A stretch of DNA of 64,000 bases. Source: Paguma larvata (lineage: Eukaryota > Chordata > Mammalia > Carnivora > Viverridae). A program made the position numbers and the translations under genes. The stretch is from positions 1,364,001 through 1,428,000 of the forward strand of contig CM057844.1 of assembly GCA_030068075.1 (NCBI GenBank), read 5' to 3'. Shown one piece after another: positions 48,900 to 59,645 of the stretch (its first letter is position 1; each line of letters opens with the position of its first letter). Under the pieces are notes generated by a model. That model did not search any database, was not told the DNA's origin, and worked only from the letters and a program-made list of their open reading frames with translations.

Positions 48900-50700
48900 A
48901 ACACCGGGACCGGGCCAGAGAAGGCGCAGACATTGAGTCCGGGCCATTAGCCCCGCAGCGCCAGCGCATCTGACGCCGCAGAAAGGCTGCGCTCACCTGA
49001 AGTCTGGGTACCAGGCGCCCAGACCTCTGCGTTCAAGGGGATCTCCCCACTAAGGAAATGAAGACGACCAGATGACGCTTTCCTCTAGTCTTCCAGAAAA
49101 GCCAAGCGACCCCACTGGGTAGCCTCCCAAAAGCAAGGATGCAAGCGCCCACTCTATTGGAGTCTTGCAGGAAACGCACAGCGATAAAAGCCCCTTCCCT
49201 AAGAAAAGTGTCCAACTCTGCCTGTAATCCATTCCTTTCTCCGTAGCTCAGAGAGCGCACACAAAGAGCCAGAAATCATGCCTAGGGAAATCGAGACTAG
49301 AACTTGATCTCCAAAAGCGCGTCCACTCACTCGGTCCCCTCTCCGCGCCGGGCTGGTCGCTGCCAGGGACCAGACAGCTCGCGGACACGGGGTCTCCAGG
49401 AGTCCCCGCCTCCGTTCTGGTCTCAGGTTGGGAGTCCCCATCCCAATGCGCTCGCACCCTCGCATTCCCTTTTCCCTTGGTCTGGCGAAGGCAATCCAAG
49501 CCGATTTCCCTTCCCGGTCCCAGTTGGACCTCGGTCCCCAGCTCCGCGGCTGCCCCGCTCACCAGCCCCAGCTGATCTCTTTTGGGTCTCTTCAGGGGGT
49601 CGCCCGAACCTGCAGAGACAATGCCAGCCGCGCACCGTCACGGCCTTGGGCAGTCCAGCTCCACTGCGCTCCCAGGTCTAGGTCTCACTAGCTCCCACAG
49701 ACTTTGCACAACAGCCCCTCCGCGTCGCTGGGGCGCCTAGGGTGGCGAGGCGCCAAGCTGCAGCCGGGGCTTACAGCACCCGGCCCCTTCCTCCGCATCT
49801 TCCTCGCCCGCTCCGCTCTCCCCTCGCTGCTGGCGACCCCGTGCCTCCTAGGTCCCGCCACTGCGACCACCCGGACTCACCGCGGGCGTCGCGCCGCCGT
49901 TGGGTCTGCGCGCTCTGAGGCGGAGCCTGGGCGCCCTCCCGCGCGAGGGCCGCCTCCTGCGCCCGCCGCCCGCCCGCCGCGGCCCCCGCCCGGCTCCCGC
50001 CTGCACCTTCACCCGCCGGCGCTGCCGGGGCGGTCTGGACTTACCTCCCGGACAAGGTGACCCGGCCAGTGCGCTCAGACGCCCGCCCGCGCGTCTCCGA
50101 AGCCTGTGAGCGTGCGGGGCGCGGGGCGGTGCGGCGCCCGCCTCTGCTCCTCAGCTCCCCAGCTCTTTCCTCCTCTGCCCTCCTCTCCCCTCCCTAACCC
50201 TCCCCTCTCCTCCCCTCCTCTCTGCGCCGCTCCCTGCCCTGCACTCACAGCCCGCGCCCCAGGCTGCCCGGAGCATGAAGGAGCACTGGGCTAGGGTCAG
50301 CAGCTGCAGCCTGGGGTGGCAGGGAGCTCTGTAGCGGCGGCGACGGAGCGGAGCCCCGCCCTCCAGCCCCCAGGAAAGGAAAGGGTGCTGGGAGACTCCC
50401 GGGGCACACGCCTGGCGGGCTGATTGGGCTACGGGCGTCCCGGGACGCGCCGCTCGGCTTGCCAAGCCTGGTGACACGCGTGCTGGAGGAGATGGCCACG
50501 GGCTCCGGGGGAGGATGGCAGCGAGGAGAAGGGAATGGCCCCGTGCGAAGGCGGCCGCCAACTTTGCCCCAGGCCAATAGGGCCCTGGCGGGTGATCACG
50601 TCCGGCGGGTGGCCCGGGGCCGCTGTCTGGGAATGTGAAGGCGACGGAGACTGGGGGAGGGGGCAGCCGCTGGGTACTCAGTGGACAGAGATTTGCAGCC
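48900..50700. promoter_or_regulatory. CpG island, probable (bi)directional promoter
   Basis: G+C and CpG rise sharply, with the core at about 49290-50660. GC-box-like strings such as gcgcggggcggtgcgg (50120-50135) are present, and a CCAAT motif lies near 50572. No SINE or LINE interrupts it, and it is the only such region in the window. The minus strand carries strong donor sites: GAG|GTAAGT with the exon ending at 50045, GCG|GTGAGT at 49881, and CAG|GTGAGC at 48997. The plus strand has weaker ones (AAG|GTGACC at 50055, CAG|GTGCGG near 50838). Open frames across it are expected from high GC. The gene is not identified. Confidence 0.8.
50046..50310 (-). other. Candidate minus-strand first exon (non-coding)
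   Basis: The region is purine-rich on the minus strand and ends at 50046 in gtccgggag followed by gtaagt, a perfect donor consensus, in the heart of the CpG island. The right (5') end is guessed. No acceptor or downstream exon was found in this window. Confidence 0.35.
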
Positions 50701-51642
50701 TGGCTCTGAGAAGAGATGGTTCCCCTCGGTCCTAAAGGCCTCCCCAGGCTCTTGTTCGGTTTTGAGGTTCATAGGACCCACTTTAAAGGTCTGGCATCTG
50801 TTCATGTCCTGACCAAACAGCTATCCAGGCGAAACCAGGTGCGGGCTCAGACTCTCAGACCACCTGCCCAACCCCAAACCTTTGGTCTGTTTTTCTTACC
50901 GGGCCGCCTCTTGGCTGTTGGAATTAAAAGGAAACTAGGACTGTGGGGGTGGGTGGGTGGAGGGCACACTGTGGTGAGGGGAGTGAATATAGGGGAGCAG
51001 AGCCAAGGGAAGGCTACCTCCCAACATAGTAAGCATTTCAAATGTTGGGGGGAGGGGGGATAGTGTTTTCAGTGTGAATTCCTTAGAGAAAGAATCAGGA
51101 AAAAAAGTGCGTCGTTAAGGGGGGCAAAAATGATTTAGGGAAACAATCTGTGAGTCCATTTCTACCCCAGGTGCAGACCTGCCACAGGCTCTAGCCTTGC
51201 CAGTCCAGGCCCTGATAGTCAAGGCTGGTTATGCCCGCATGAAACCGTCCTTGGTACAGAATCCTCCCTTCTGCCCTAGTAACCAACCCTTTGCCCTTCC
51301 TCCCCGCCCCCCCCCCCCCCACCAGCACTACTTCCACTGGCAGGCTGCCTCTGTTAGACTTTGCAAACGGCAGGCATTGAGCTGGTGCCAGAACCACAGG
51401 TCTCTCCCTGTCTTCCCTTTGCGGGGGGCTTGGCACCTGTGGAGCATCAGCTGCCCAAAGAGAATGCTAAAGTCAGGGTGGGGCTGTAAAAAGGCATACG
51501 GGTGGAGGGGCAGGTCAGCAGAACCGAAGGCATCTGTGGTTTGCCTTTATCAACCTGAGTGGTGCTCCATCTGCAACTCTGCAGCATGGCAAAGCACAAC
51601 TGGGGCTTCTTCCTCTAGATCCCCAGAGCTGCAAGTCAGTGG
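50701..51642. other. Island shore, unassigned
   Basis: Includes a C14-15 run at about 51306-51320. The 233-codon frame at 51197-51898 runs through this C-run and into the duplicated block, and I do not regard it as a gene. Confidence 0.55.
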
Positions 51643-52027
51643 TCTGGAACACTCAGAAAAGCACATTGTACATCTCTCTCATCTAGGAGAATTTCTCAAA
51701 TGGGAGGAAAATCCTCCCTCCCCCAACTCCCCTTACCTTAGAAAAGTTGTTAGTTGTTCCTGGAGTCCTTTTCTAAACAGAAAATCCTCTCATCTGATCC
51801 ACTGGGCTGAGAAGATGTTGTTAGACTCATTTGAGGTAAAGAATAATTATTCCCATTTATCAGATGAAGAAGCTGAGGTTTTTCTTTACAAAAGTTAACT
51901 AAGATTTTTATAGCTACAGAATATGCAGAAGTAGCCTGGAACTCGGCTTCCTGCCTTTCAGTCAGTGCACTTTTGCTTATCTGGGTTTTGGGTTGGGATT
52001 TGGAGGACAGTTTTGCCAAGAGAACAC
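51643..52027 (+). repeat. 385-bp perfect duplication, copy 1
   Basis: Identical base for base to 53671-54055 (offset 2028). It contains a MIR core (about 51800-51985) and unique flank, so it is not a transposon by itself. Outside the borders the sequences differ: left flank ...gcaagtcagtgg versus ...gtgttcagtg, sharing tcagtg. Confidence 0.97.
51800..51985 (+). mobile_element. MIR SINE inside duplication copy 1
   Basis: 'ttattcccatttatcagatgaagaagctgaggtt' and 'ctggaactcggcttcctgcctttcagtcagtgcac' follow the MIR order. Confidence 0.75.
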
Positions 52028-52482
52028 CAGCCTGGGTTGCAGCTGTGACTTGCCTCTGACTCTAGGTGATGTTTGAATTTTAAATTGGGTTTTTCCTAAT
52101 AGAGCAGGCAGGCATCCTCTTTTGCAGTATAAAACATGATCACTGGTCACTGCTGGTTGCCTGTGGAGTGTTCCTTCCAAAAGTGACGATTGCAGAGGTT
52201 AAAGAAAGAAAATGGCTTTGTATCGAGTGTTGTAGACTGTCTTCATGTCCTAGGTGCTTTGAAACTTTTCAGGTTGATGCTTTGGAACTATATACCCTGG
52301 CTCATCTGGGTGATGGGTTTAGCATGAATACATTGATGAAGGTGTAGGGGTTGTGTGCTTGCATTTGCTAAAATTTTCTAAGAGTTGGTTTTCTTGATGT
52401 GCCACATTTAATGTAGTATTTAAATATTCACATTTCTTTTTGTTGTGGAATGAATATGTAACTTCTCTCTGGCATTTAATAG

Positions 52483-52637
52483 GGTGGACTCCCATAGGTT
52501 ACTGCATTCACAGTACTGACCAAATACTCAGTGATAGAGAGTTACCGAAAAATCCACATTGGATTGTGGGATCAAAAAACCACATGTCTCTGAAAAAAGA
52601 GGATGATTTGAAAGAAAAAGGAACAGTTCACAATGTG
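52483..52637 (+). CDS. Candidate internal coding exon, unidentified gene
   Basis: A 155-bp segment is bounded by a good acceptor (pyrimidine-rich acttctctctggcatttaatag, AG at 52481-52482) and a strong donor (GTG|GTGAGT, GT at 52638-52639). Of the three plus frames only one is open across it. That frame begins with the last two bases of a Gly codon, reads WTPIGYCIHSTDQILSDREL and continues to ...KEKGTVHNV, ending exactly at a codon boundary. The mixed hydrophobic and charged composition looks coding rather than repeat-derived. It lies 1.8 kb downstream of the CpG island. I do not recognise the protein. It could be a pseudo-exon. Confidence 0.45.
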
Positions 52638-52747
52638 GTGAGTTTTATTTCTTCTCCTCTTCCCCTCCTCCCTGCCTCTTCTTATTCTCCTGCGCCACTC
52701 ACAGAGCTTCAAGATCCCCAGATGTATTCTTTTCTTGACACTACTCC

Positions 52748-52750
<3 letters not shown>

Positions 52751-52791
<41 letters not shown>
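52751..52791. repeat. (CA)20 microsatellite
   Basis: About 20 perfect CA units, starting 113 bp after the candidate exon donor. Confidence 0.97.
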
Positions 52792-52797
<6 letters not shown>

Positions 52798-52950
52798 AGT
52801 GTTTTCACAATCCTAATGGACCTTACACTTCAGTGCAAAAGAATCTTGCCAGGACTAGGTATCTCGAACTTGAAGAGAGGAATGTCACCTGCTTATAGCA
52901 AATGTGGCAGCTGAGGGAGGGATCGGCTCCTAGTGGACACCTCAGCTGAT

Positions 52951-52961
52951 CTGGAATTATA
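52951..52961. repeat. TSD of the SINE at 52962, left
   Basis: ctggaattata, identical to 53173-53183. Confidence 0.94.
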
Positions 52962-53172
52962 AATTTTTTTAATGTTTATTTATTTTTGAGAGACATAGAG
53001 ACAGAGTTTGAGCAGGGGAAGGGCAGAGAGAGAGGGAGATACAGAATCCGAAGCAGGCTTCAGGCTCTGAGCCGCCAGCACAGAGCCCGACGCAGGGCTC
53101 GAACTCACAGACCGTGAGATCATGACCTGAGCCGAAGTCGGCCGCTTAACCAACTGAACCACCCAGGTGCCC
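52962..53172 (-). mobile_element. SINEC_Fc-like SINE, full length
   Basis: Reverse-oriented: poly-T start, 'aatgtttatttatttttgagag', GA-rich body, 'gagcccgacgcagggctcgaactca', complement of CAGGTCATGATCTCACGG, end 'aaccacccaggtgcccc'. The 11-bp TSD is perfect. It lies in what would be the intron after the candidate exon. Confidence 0.96.
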
Positions 53173-53183
53173 CTGGAATTATA
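53173..53183. repeat. TSD of the SINE at 52962, right
   Basis: ctggaattata, identical to 52951-52961. Confidence 0.94.
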
Positions 53184-53670
53184 GCTATGCACATAGGGCA
53201 GTTTGTCTGAAGTGTGACTCGCTACTTGTTAATTGGAGTATTATCATAACAATTACACCATGAGGTAACATTGAAATGAGAAAGGGAATGAGGGGCTGCC
53301 ATGTGTTGGGCAGTGGGACACAGTAGAAATTGCCAAATGTCTTAGAAAATGGGAGCCCTTCTCAATGATGTTTATCTCTTAGAAGAGTTCCTAGAACTTT
53401 CAGAGCTAAGAGAGGTCGGTGGGCCCAATTCATGTGTTGTGAAGAGCTGTCACTAAAGCATAGAACCAGCTGTCAGCCTTCTAGGCAACTTTCTGGAGAA
53501 GCTGTTACCTGCCTAGAGATAGGTGGACTTGATGAGAGGAAATACAGATTTGAGTTTTTCAAATAAGAAATATTTCTTAAAATGTCTTGAACTGAAAACC
53601 TTTAGCCCAGGAGCTGTAGTGCTGTGCATGGTGTCTGGAGGTCAACAGTGCTCATTCAGAGTGTTCAGTG

Positions 53671-54055
53671 TCTGGAACACTCAGAAAAGCACATTGTACA
53701 TCTCTCTCATCTAGGAGAATTTCTCAAATGGGAGGAAAATCCTCCCTCCCCCAACTCCCCTTACCTTAGAAAAGTTGTTAGTTGTTCCTGGAGTCCTTTT
53801 CTAAACAGAAAATCCTCTCATCTGATCCACTGGGCTGAGAAGATGTTGTTAGACTCATTTGAGGTAAAGAATAATTATTCCCATTTATCAGATGAAGAAG
53901 CTGAGGTTTTTCTTTACAAAAGTTAACTAAGATTTTTATAGCTACAGAATATGCAGAAGTAGCCTGGAACTCGGCTTCCTGCCTTTCAGTCAGTGCACTT
54001 TTGCTTATCTGGGTTTTGGGTTGGGATTTGGAGGACAGTTTTGCCAAGAGAACAC
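53671..54055 (+). repeat. 385-bp perfect duplication, copy 2
   Basis: Identical to 51643-52027. After the shared ...gagaacac the flanks diverge (acaaatg here, cagcctg in copy 1). Both copies translate identically on both strands, which is simply a consequence of the duplication. Confidence 0.97.
53828..54013 (+). mobile_element. MIR SINE inside duplication copy 2
   Basis: Same MIR as 51800-51985, carried along in the duplicated block. Confidence 0.75.
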
Positions 54056-54479
54056 ACAAATGTTCTGGTGTAAAATGTTCTGCCCCAAATGTTGATTGTA
54101 GTATTAAAGATGATGAATGGTATATGCAATTTTAAAGGTTCTAAGAAAAAAAACATGAATTGTAATCAGAAGTAAAGGGAGAAAGAACCAAAACCTAGGA
54201 TAATTTCTGAGGCCATGTTGACATGAGAGTTTAGAACAGGAAAAAAAGATGCAGTAGAATGTCAGAACGTTGTAGCTGGAGGAATTCTTGGTGACCACCT
54301 AGGCCCAGTCTCTGATTCTTCCCAGAAGGAGACAATTCCAGAAGGACTGCATGGAGGCACAGTCAACCCACATCTAGGTTACCAATTTCCAAATTAGTGG
54401 TCTTGCCTCTACATCCGTTACATCACTTGGAAAGAATCAAAAGAGAAAGTTAATGTGTTATAAGCAACATGTAGTGCCA
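54056..54479. other. Unassigned sequence
   Basis: No feature supported. Confidence 0.5.
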
Positions 54480-55008
54480 GAATATCCCTTATCTACTGCT
54501 ACAAAACAAACTTCCCCTAAATTGAGTGGCTTAAAATGACAACTACTACTTGTTCACAACTTTGAGGGTTGGCAATGAGAGCTGAGTCCACTGGAATGGG
54601 TTGCCTCTTTTTCACATGGTGTTGCCTTGGCTCACTCAGGCATCTCTGGTCAGCTGGCAGCCAAAAGCCTTACTCACCTGTCTGGGATTTGGTTGGTTGT
54701 GGACTTGGTGATGGGCTGACAAGGCCATAAGTCTGCCCTCAAGAAGGCTGCCCCAGCATTCCTTAACAAAGTGGTGGCTGCAGGGCACTTAACAGCAACA
54801 GACTTCAATGCACACAGATTTCAAGCTGACTTCACATTAGCTAATGTCTCATTGACCAAAGCAGGTTAGGTGGCCCAGCTCAGATATAGGAGATGGGGAA
54901 ATAGCTCTCACTTTGATGGGTGGAGCCATAAAGTCACATTAGAAATAGGCATGTGATGAGGGGTGGGAGGAATTGGGGGCCATTTTTGCTATCTACCGCA
55001 CCTAGAAA
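54480..55008 (-). mobile_element. Old MaLR/MLT-like LTR, reverse
   Basis: 'ttatctactgctacaaaacaaacttcccctaaattgagtggcttaaaatgacaac', 'tggctcactcaggc', 'caaagcaggttaggtggccc', 'gatgggtggagccataaagtcac' and 'ggggccatttttgctatctaccgcacc' are a known mammalian LTR-like block order in reverse. Family name uncertain. Confidence 0.55.
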
Positions 55009-55859
55009 TGAGATAGGTTCTTTATACACACAAGCTCAATGAATTCTGATCTGAGCTCAATGGGTCTGGTAGGAGTGATCCCAGGAGCTGAAGAGGCTGA
55101 GTGTTGGGGTATGCATAGTTCACTTGTCATCACACAGCTATTGAGAGGAGGAGTGAGGTACAGACCCAGCCTGTCTTTTACTTATCCAATAGCCAACATT
55201 AATAGACGGTGTCTGTCAGGAGTCAGAGGAATGCTTACCATCAAGGTTAGGAGCTCAGACATTTACCTGGGCTCCAAGAAAGCATCTGCTACTTCTTATC
55301 ACTCTGTCCTCACTTACTCCAGAGCCTGGATTCCTGCATATCTAAAATTAGCGTAATTATAATATCTGCTACCTGACATTGTATGAGGCATGAATGTGTT
55401 CAATGTACTCTGCAGTTTTCCTGACCAGAGTTGGCTGGTTATTATTCTTAATGATAGTTGTTGGGAATACAAGGTTGCTGGGTACTTTTTTTCCAAGGTA
55501 GTTGAGGGGAATGGCAAATTCTAGGTTTTTGACATAAAACCTATGCTGGTGCTTGGAAGGCCCCCAGAATGCTACATAAGGGGGGTGATTGATGCTATGT
55601 CTCTCATCCAAGTTTCTTCTTGTTTTGAGGGGGCAGAGCCTGAGTGTGGCCAACACGATTGTATTCCTTCAGGTTCCCCCAGATCCTTTTAGCTAATTCC
55701 ATATGCCTACTCTCCTGCTTCTGTGGACCTTGCTGCTAATGACTCATACCTCCATATTTTGATGTTATGCTAATTCCTGGAACAACCTTAATTTCTCTTG
55801 TAAGAGCATGATAATATGAGTTTCCTGCTCCACTTGGCCCTCGGCCTTTAAAGCCAGAG
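55009..55859. other. Unassigned; weak MIR-like pieces
   Basis: 55120-55180 (sense) and 55330-55410 (reverse) have short MIR-like strings ('cacacagctattgagagg', 'taattataatatctgctacctgac'). Too weak for separate calls. Confidence 0.35.
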
Positions 55860-55942
55860 CCTGGAGAGACACCTGAGCACATCTAGGACCATTCAGCCAG
55901 CTCCTCAACCTCTTGAAATGTCAGTTTATCCATCTACAAAAT
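55860..55942 (-). mobile_element. MIR SINE, left part, split by an LTR
   Basis: 'cagctcctcaacctcttgaaatgtcagtttatccatctacaaaatga' is the MIR reverse core. Homology continues after the LTR at 56774 ('gggtataacaacatttgcc'). Confidence 0.7.
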
Positions 55943-55948
55943 GAGTAT
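55943..55948. repeat. 6-bp LTR TSD, left
   Basis: gagtat, matching gggtat at 56774-56779 with one mismatch. Six bases is the usual duplication length for ERV2 integrases. Confidence 0.8.
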
Positions 55949-56773
55949 TGCTGGAGTCCAGTTCCGGCGAATCTAGGGGTCCCCGAAGGATGGAAGGTCA
56001 GGCGAAAGGAAATGAGAGAGCCACGAGAGAGATGTAGTCTGATGACCAAGCAGGCAGCCCTGGCAATTCTGGCATCTCCACCCTGCTGGTCTCAGTGTCT
56101 TTATTTAAAAGTAGTGAGTGACATTATAGCAATGAGTGACATCCCATCAGTAAGCATAGTTTGAACAATAATATGTTTTTATCAGTAAAGCAGTGATTTC
56201 CTCAATCTTGCAAGTTGTTTTCAAATTAATTAGCGTATAAATTTAAGGCAAGGGGAGAGAACAGTACCTAGGCCTGCCTATGTTAATTATCTATAAACAG
56301 GCCAGGAGTCATTCTGCCTATTCTTCCAACTACAATGGGGGAGGTGCAACCCATCAGGCAAGGACAGAATTCCCAATGCTTGTCCTTTGCTTGTGAATGA
56401 GTGAACTTACATAATAGGAGCCCAATGATTATGCAAATCACACCAATATTCAGCCAGCTCATAACTGCTATCAATTTGTGCAACCCATCCTCAAGATGCA
56501 ACTTTAAGATTACTTCTGGCCAGGCTACTCTCATTCAGATGTAATCCATCAAAGCATCATGCTCCAGGTCCTTCCCTTTTATCTAAATGCCATAAAACAA
56601 AAGAACATTGCATTCCTTGGGGCCAAGGGGAGCAGCTCAAGAAATCCAAGCCTGAGAAATCCCTTAGAAGGAGGTAAGACTAGGCGCCAGTTTGGCTGGC
56701 TGGAGCCTAGCCTCAACCACCTTTTCCACACAGGGAGGGGTCCCAACCTGTGAGGCCAAAATGCCTCCCAACA
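55949..56773 (-). mobile_element. ERV2 (betaretrovirus-like) solo LTR
   Basis: An 825-bp element in reverse. On the minus strand it starts TGTTGGGAGGCATTTTGGCC (complement of 56754-56773) and ends in ...CGGAACTGGACTCCAGCA (complement of 55949-55966), giving TG...CA ends. A poly-A signal lies at the complement of 56100-56105. The U5-like part is rich in tctctc and ggggacccc strings, the style of class II LTRs. No gag, pol or env sequence flanks it, so the provirus has been lost by LTR recombination. It sits in a MIR. Confidence 0.82.
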
Positions 56774-56779
56774 GGGTAT
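56774..56779. repeat. 6-bp LTR TSD, right
   Basis: gggtat, see 55943-55948. Confidence 0.8.
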
Positions 56780-56850
56780 AACAACATTTGCCATGGAGAC
56801 TTACTCCAGGGCAGTTATAGGAGTGGAGATGCCAAGGAAGAGCGGGGTTG
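56780..56850 (-). mobile_element. MIR SINE, right part
   Basis: 'aacaacatttgccatggagacttactccagggcagttata' continues the MIR reverse homology from 55942. Confidence 0.55.
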
Positions 56851-58511
56851 TTGTGGGCATGGTGAGTTGTGCTTGCGAGAGTGTCCAGAGTTCTCCCTTT
56901 TTCCCTCAAGACCCATTGAAACCAAAATAGCAGGTTTTGCTACCTATTCTCTTGGTGTCCATCTGCTGTTGGCATAGTTTTCCTCAGTGGAGCTCGTAAT
57001 TTCACACACCTCAATTAGAAAAACTGTCATACCTCAATAAAGCAGAGGCGCCACAGTGTCCAGAAAAGTACCTTGACCTGGGTCTCCTTTCCTGAAACTA
57101 GAGCCCAAGGGTGCAGTCAGGCAGTTTACTCAGAAACTGATTCCAGAGACAAGAAGTGAAGGATCACCTGCATGGTCAGTGAGGAGGAAAGGGGAGCCAG
57201 TCCAAGGGGGGAGCTCCTGAGGTAGGTGATATGTGTGTCCAGAAGCCTCCTTCCTCCATGGGCCAGGAGGAATTAGCACCACACATTTCTGGGTGGTGTC
57301 TGTGTGTCAAGCAAGTTTCCTCTAGCACAAGAGAAGCAACTAAGTAGGATCTTGGAAATTTTTGCTGCATGATTTTCTGTGTGAAATTCTTATATCGTTC
57401 ATGTGTACTTTAAAGATGTACCTTTTACTTCAAGATGTTAAGTATCAAATTGCTCTTTGAATGTGGCCCTCTGTTGAGACTCGGCCACAGAATGCTCAGT
57501 TTTGTGGGTGACAACACATAAACACAGAGATAGGTTTCGTTATGTTATCCAGTTGATACAGGTCCTGTTTCTTTCACAACAAACAGGCCATACACACCAT
57601 GCAGCCAGAGATCAATCAGTAGAGAGAGGTCATGTTCAGTGACTCACTGAAAATATTGTGAATTCTTTCCACTGTTATCCGCTTGTTTCCCATCCTGAAT
57701 TTATTCCTTCTACTGACTTTGACAGTTCATTTCTTCTTCCTAGACTGTCACACATTCTCTTGGGCATTTCTGGAGATGTCAGGTAACAGCCCAGCCAGTT
57801 CACATCACAGTCTACAGCTCTTGCTCCCTGTGTCCCCAATGTAGCTGGTCCTCATATCCCCTGACACTACCCCGTACTGTCTTGGCAGACAACTTCTACT
57901 TAAATTTTATCTAGTTACCAATTTCTATGATCTAGTTAATGATCCATAACACAAATCTATTATTATGACAGAGTATAGAGCAGTATAAGAATAATCAGTA
58001 TCTTTGAGAAAATTTATTTGTCAAACATTGAAAAATATGGCAGTTTCCAAGACTGCTAAAGAGAAGAGAATTTAGAAAAAGGTTAGCTTTACAAAACCTT
58101 GCTATCAAGATCAACTGTGAGGCCAGAATTTTTAGCATGCACTCAGAACACTAGCCTCAAAAAATAGATTCAGTTGTCCACTTCAATCTACGTGCTCAAG
58201 TGGACAGGGTGATGTACCTTCACTGAAATGGAAGGAGAGCATGTTTTCCTTGCTGTACAAAAGAACTACATGTACTAGTGCAGCTCTAACATAATGACAA
58301 ACTAAGAGGTTGGGATCATTGAAAACATTGCTGGTGCAGAACTAAGCATTTAAATATGTCATTAATTATTAGCATGATTTCTGGCACTTTCTAAAAGACC
58401 TAAGAACTTGTTTTTGGCACAAGAAAATATATTTTTTGCTGCATGTGCTCTTTTTTTTCTGCAAAAAGAAAGAGTTCTATTGTAAAAATAAGCACTTCTG
58501 TAATTTTGCAG
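56851..58511. other. Unassigned sequence
   Basis: No gene or repeat supported up to the possible micro-exon at 58512. Confidence 0.45.
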
Positions 58512-58540
58512 GATGTGGAAGTGGAGGAAAAAGTACTAAG
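58512..58540 (+). CDS. Possible 29-nt micro-exon
   Basis: Preceded by a T-rich tract and tgcag (AG at 58510-58511) and followed by the near-perfect donor AAG|GTAAGC. If joined in phase to the end of 52483-52637 it reads DVEVEEKVL plus two bases of the next codon, keeping the frame open. Very short, so chance remains quite possible. Confidence 0.3.
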
Positions 58541-59439
58541 GTAAGCAATTTCACTTTTCTGATTCTCAGTTTATCACTCATATTTCAAGAAAAGAACACC
58601 TCTTAAAGAACCTTACTAGGCAAGTGCCAGAACCAAACCACATGGCGTTCTCCTCTGTACTCTAGGTGTATACATTGGGCGGTTTTCCTGCACACGAGCA
58701 GGGGCCCAGAGAAGCAGGGCTTGACAGTGCCACAGCTGTCCTGGCAGCCAGCCCTTTCCAGGGTCACTAAAGCATGGTGTCCTTGATATCAGGGCACCAG
58801 GATGCCATGGGATTCTCCTCCCACAGCAGAGATTGAGCATGGCCACACACAATCTATACATCTTGGAAGTACAGGACAAATAAACCCTGGCTGGTGGCAC
58901 AAAGGAAAGAACTCCGTGGTCTAAGGACCACCTGATATTCCAAAATATACTCAAAAACAGGCTTTGTCAGCTAAGGTACAGCTTGCCAAATGTGCTTAAA
59001 TTGTATCCCCACAGACATGGAAAGAATAACAAATTAAAATGATTTAACAAATAATGGAAAGCAGCACTGTTATAGTAGACTGTTTTGGGCAGCCAGGTAA
59101 CCAGATGGGTCTTTCCTAGCCTGTGTGTTTGTAATTGGTTCAGCAATATTTTCTGGTGTCTACTGCTGGGGAGGTGTGAGCAGTGATGGTAGGGAGCCAT
59201 GATAGGAGAGACAGGTGGGCCCTACCTATAAGGACAACTAAACAGACAATGGCTCTGCAGATCCATGGTTGCTATGATGGGGTAACACAGGGTCCCCGTG
59301 GAGCAGAAAGAAAAGATAGCCCAGGGAGCCTGGGTGTCAGACTGTTGAGCCCTGAGTATGGGAGCAGGAATTAAAGGCCTCTATATGGGTGCTTGCACAC
59401 ACTGGAGCTGGGGAAGGGGTCCTCCAGGGGCTGAGTTGC
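58541..59439. other. Unassigned sequence
   Basis: No feature supported. The 58616-58954 minus frame (112 codons) has no recognised domain. Confidence 0.45.
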
Positions 59440-59645
59440 TTTTTTAAGTTTTTAGGTCAGAAGAAGCATGGAACACCTTGTAAGCTATGTGAAGTCAGGA
59501 GGAGGAGGTCAGGCTGAGGAGGGAGGCAGTGGCCTGATCAACTAAAGACCTAACACCATGTTTAAAGAGATTGGACCTCATTCGGGGGTCAGAGCAACCT
59601 TTAACTAGACGAGTGACAGAATCAGATTTGTATATGTAAGCCATC
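59440..59645 (-). mobile_element. L2 fragment, reverse
   Basis: 'ggaacaccttgtaagctatgtgaagtcagg', 'ggaggcagtggcctgatcaac' and 'ctagacgagtgacagaatcagatttg' follow the complement of L2 ahead of its 3' UTR. Confidence 0.55.

Noticed and set aside
49248..50561. Several 100-136 codon frames on both strands in the CpG island
   Set aside because: High GC reduces stop codons, so long frames are expected by chance. None shows a domain, and the overlapping frames on both strands cannot all be real.
51197..51898. 233-codon plus-strand open frame, among the longest in the window
   Set aside because: It crosses a poly-C run, the edge of the duplicated block and a MIR. Its C-terminal part is repeated at 53624-53926 only because the DNA is duplicated. 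Composition and context are not those of an exon.
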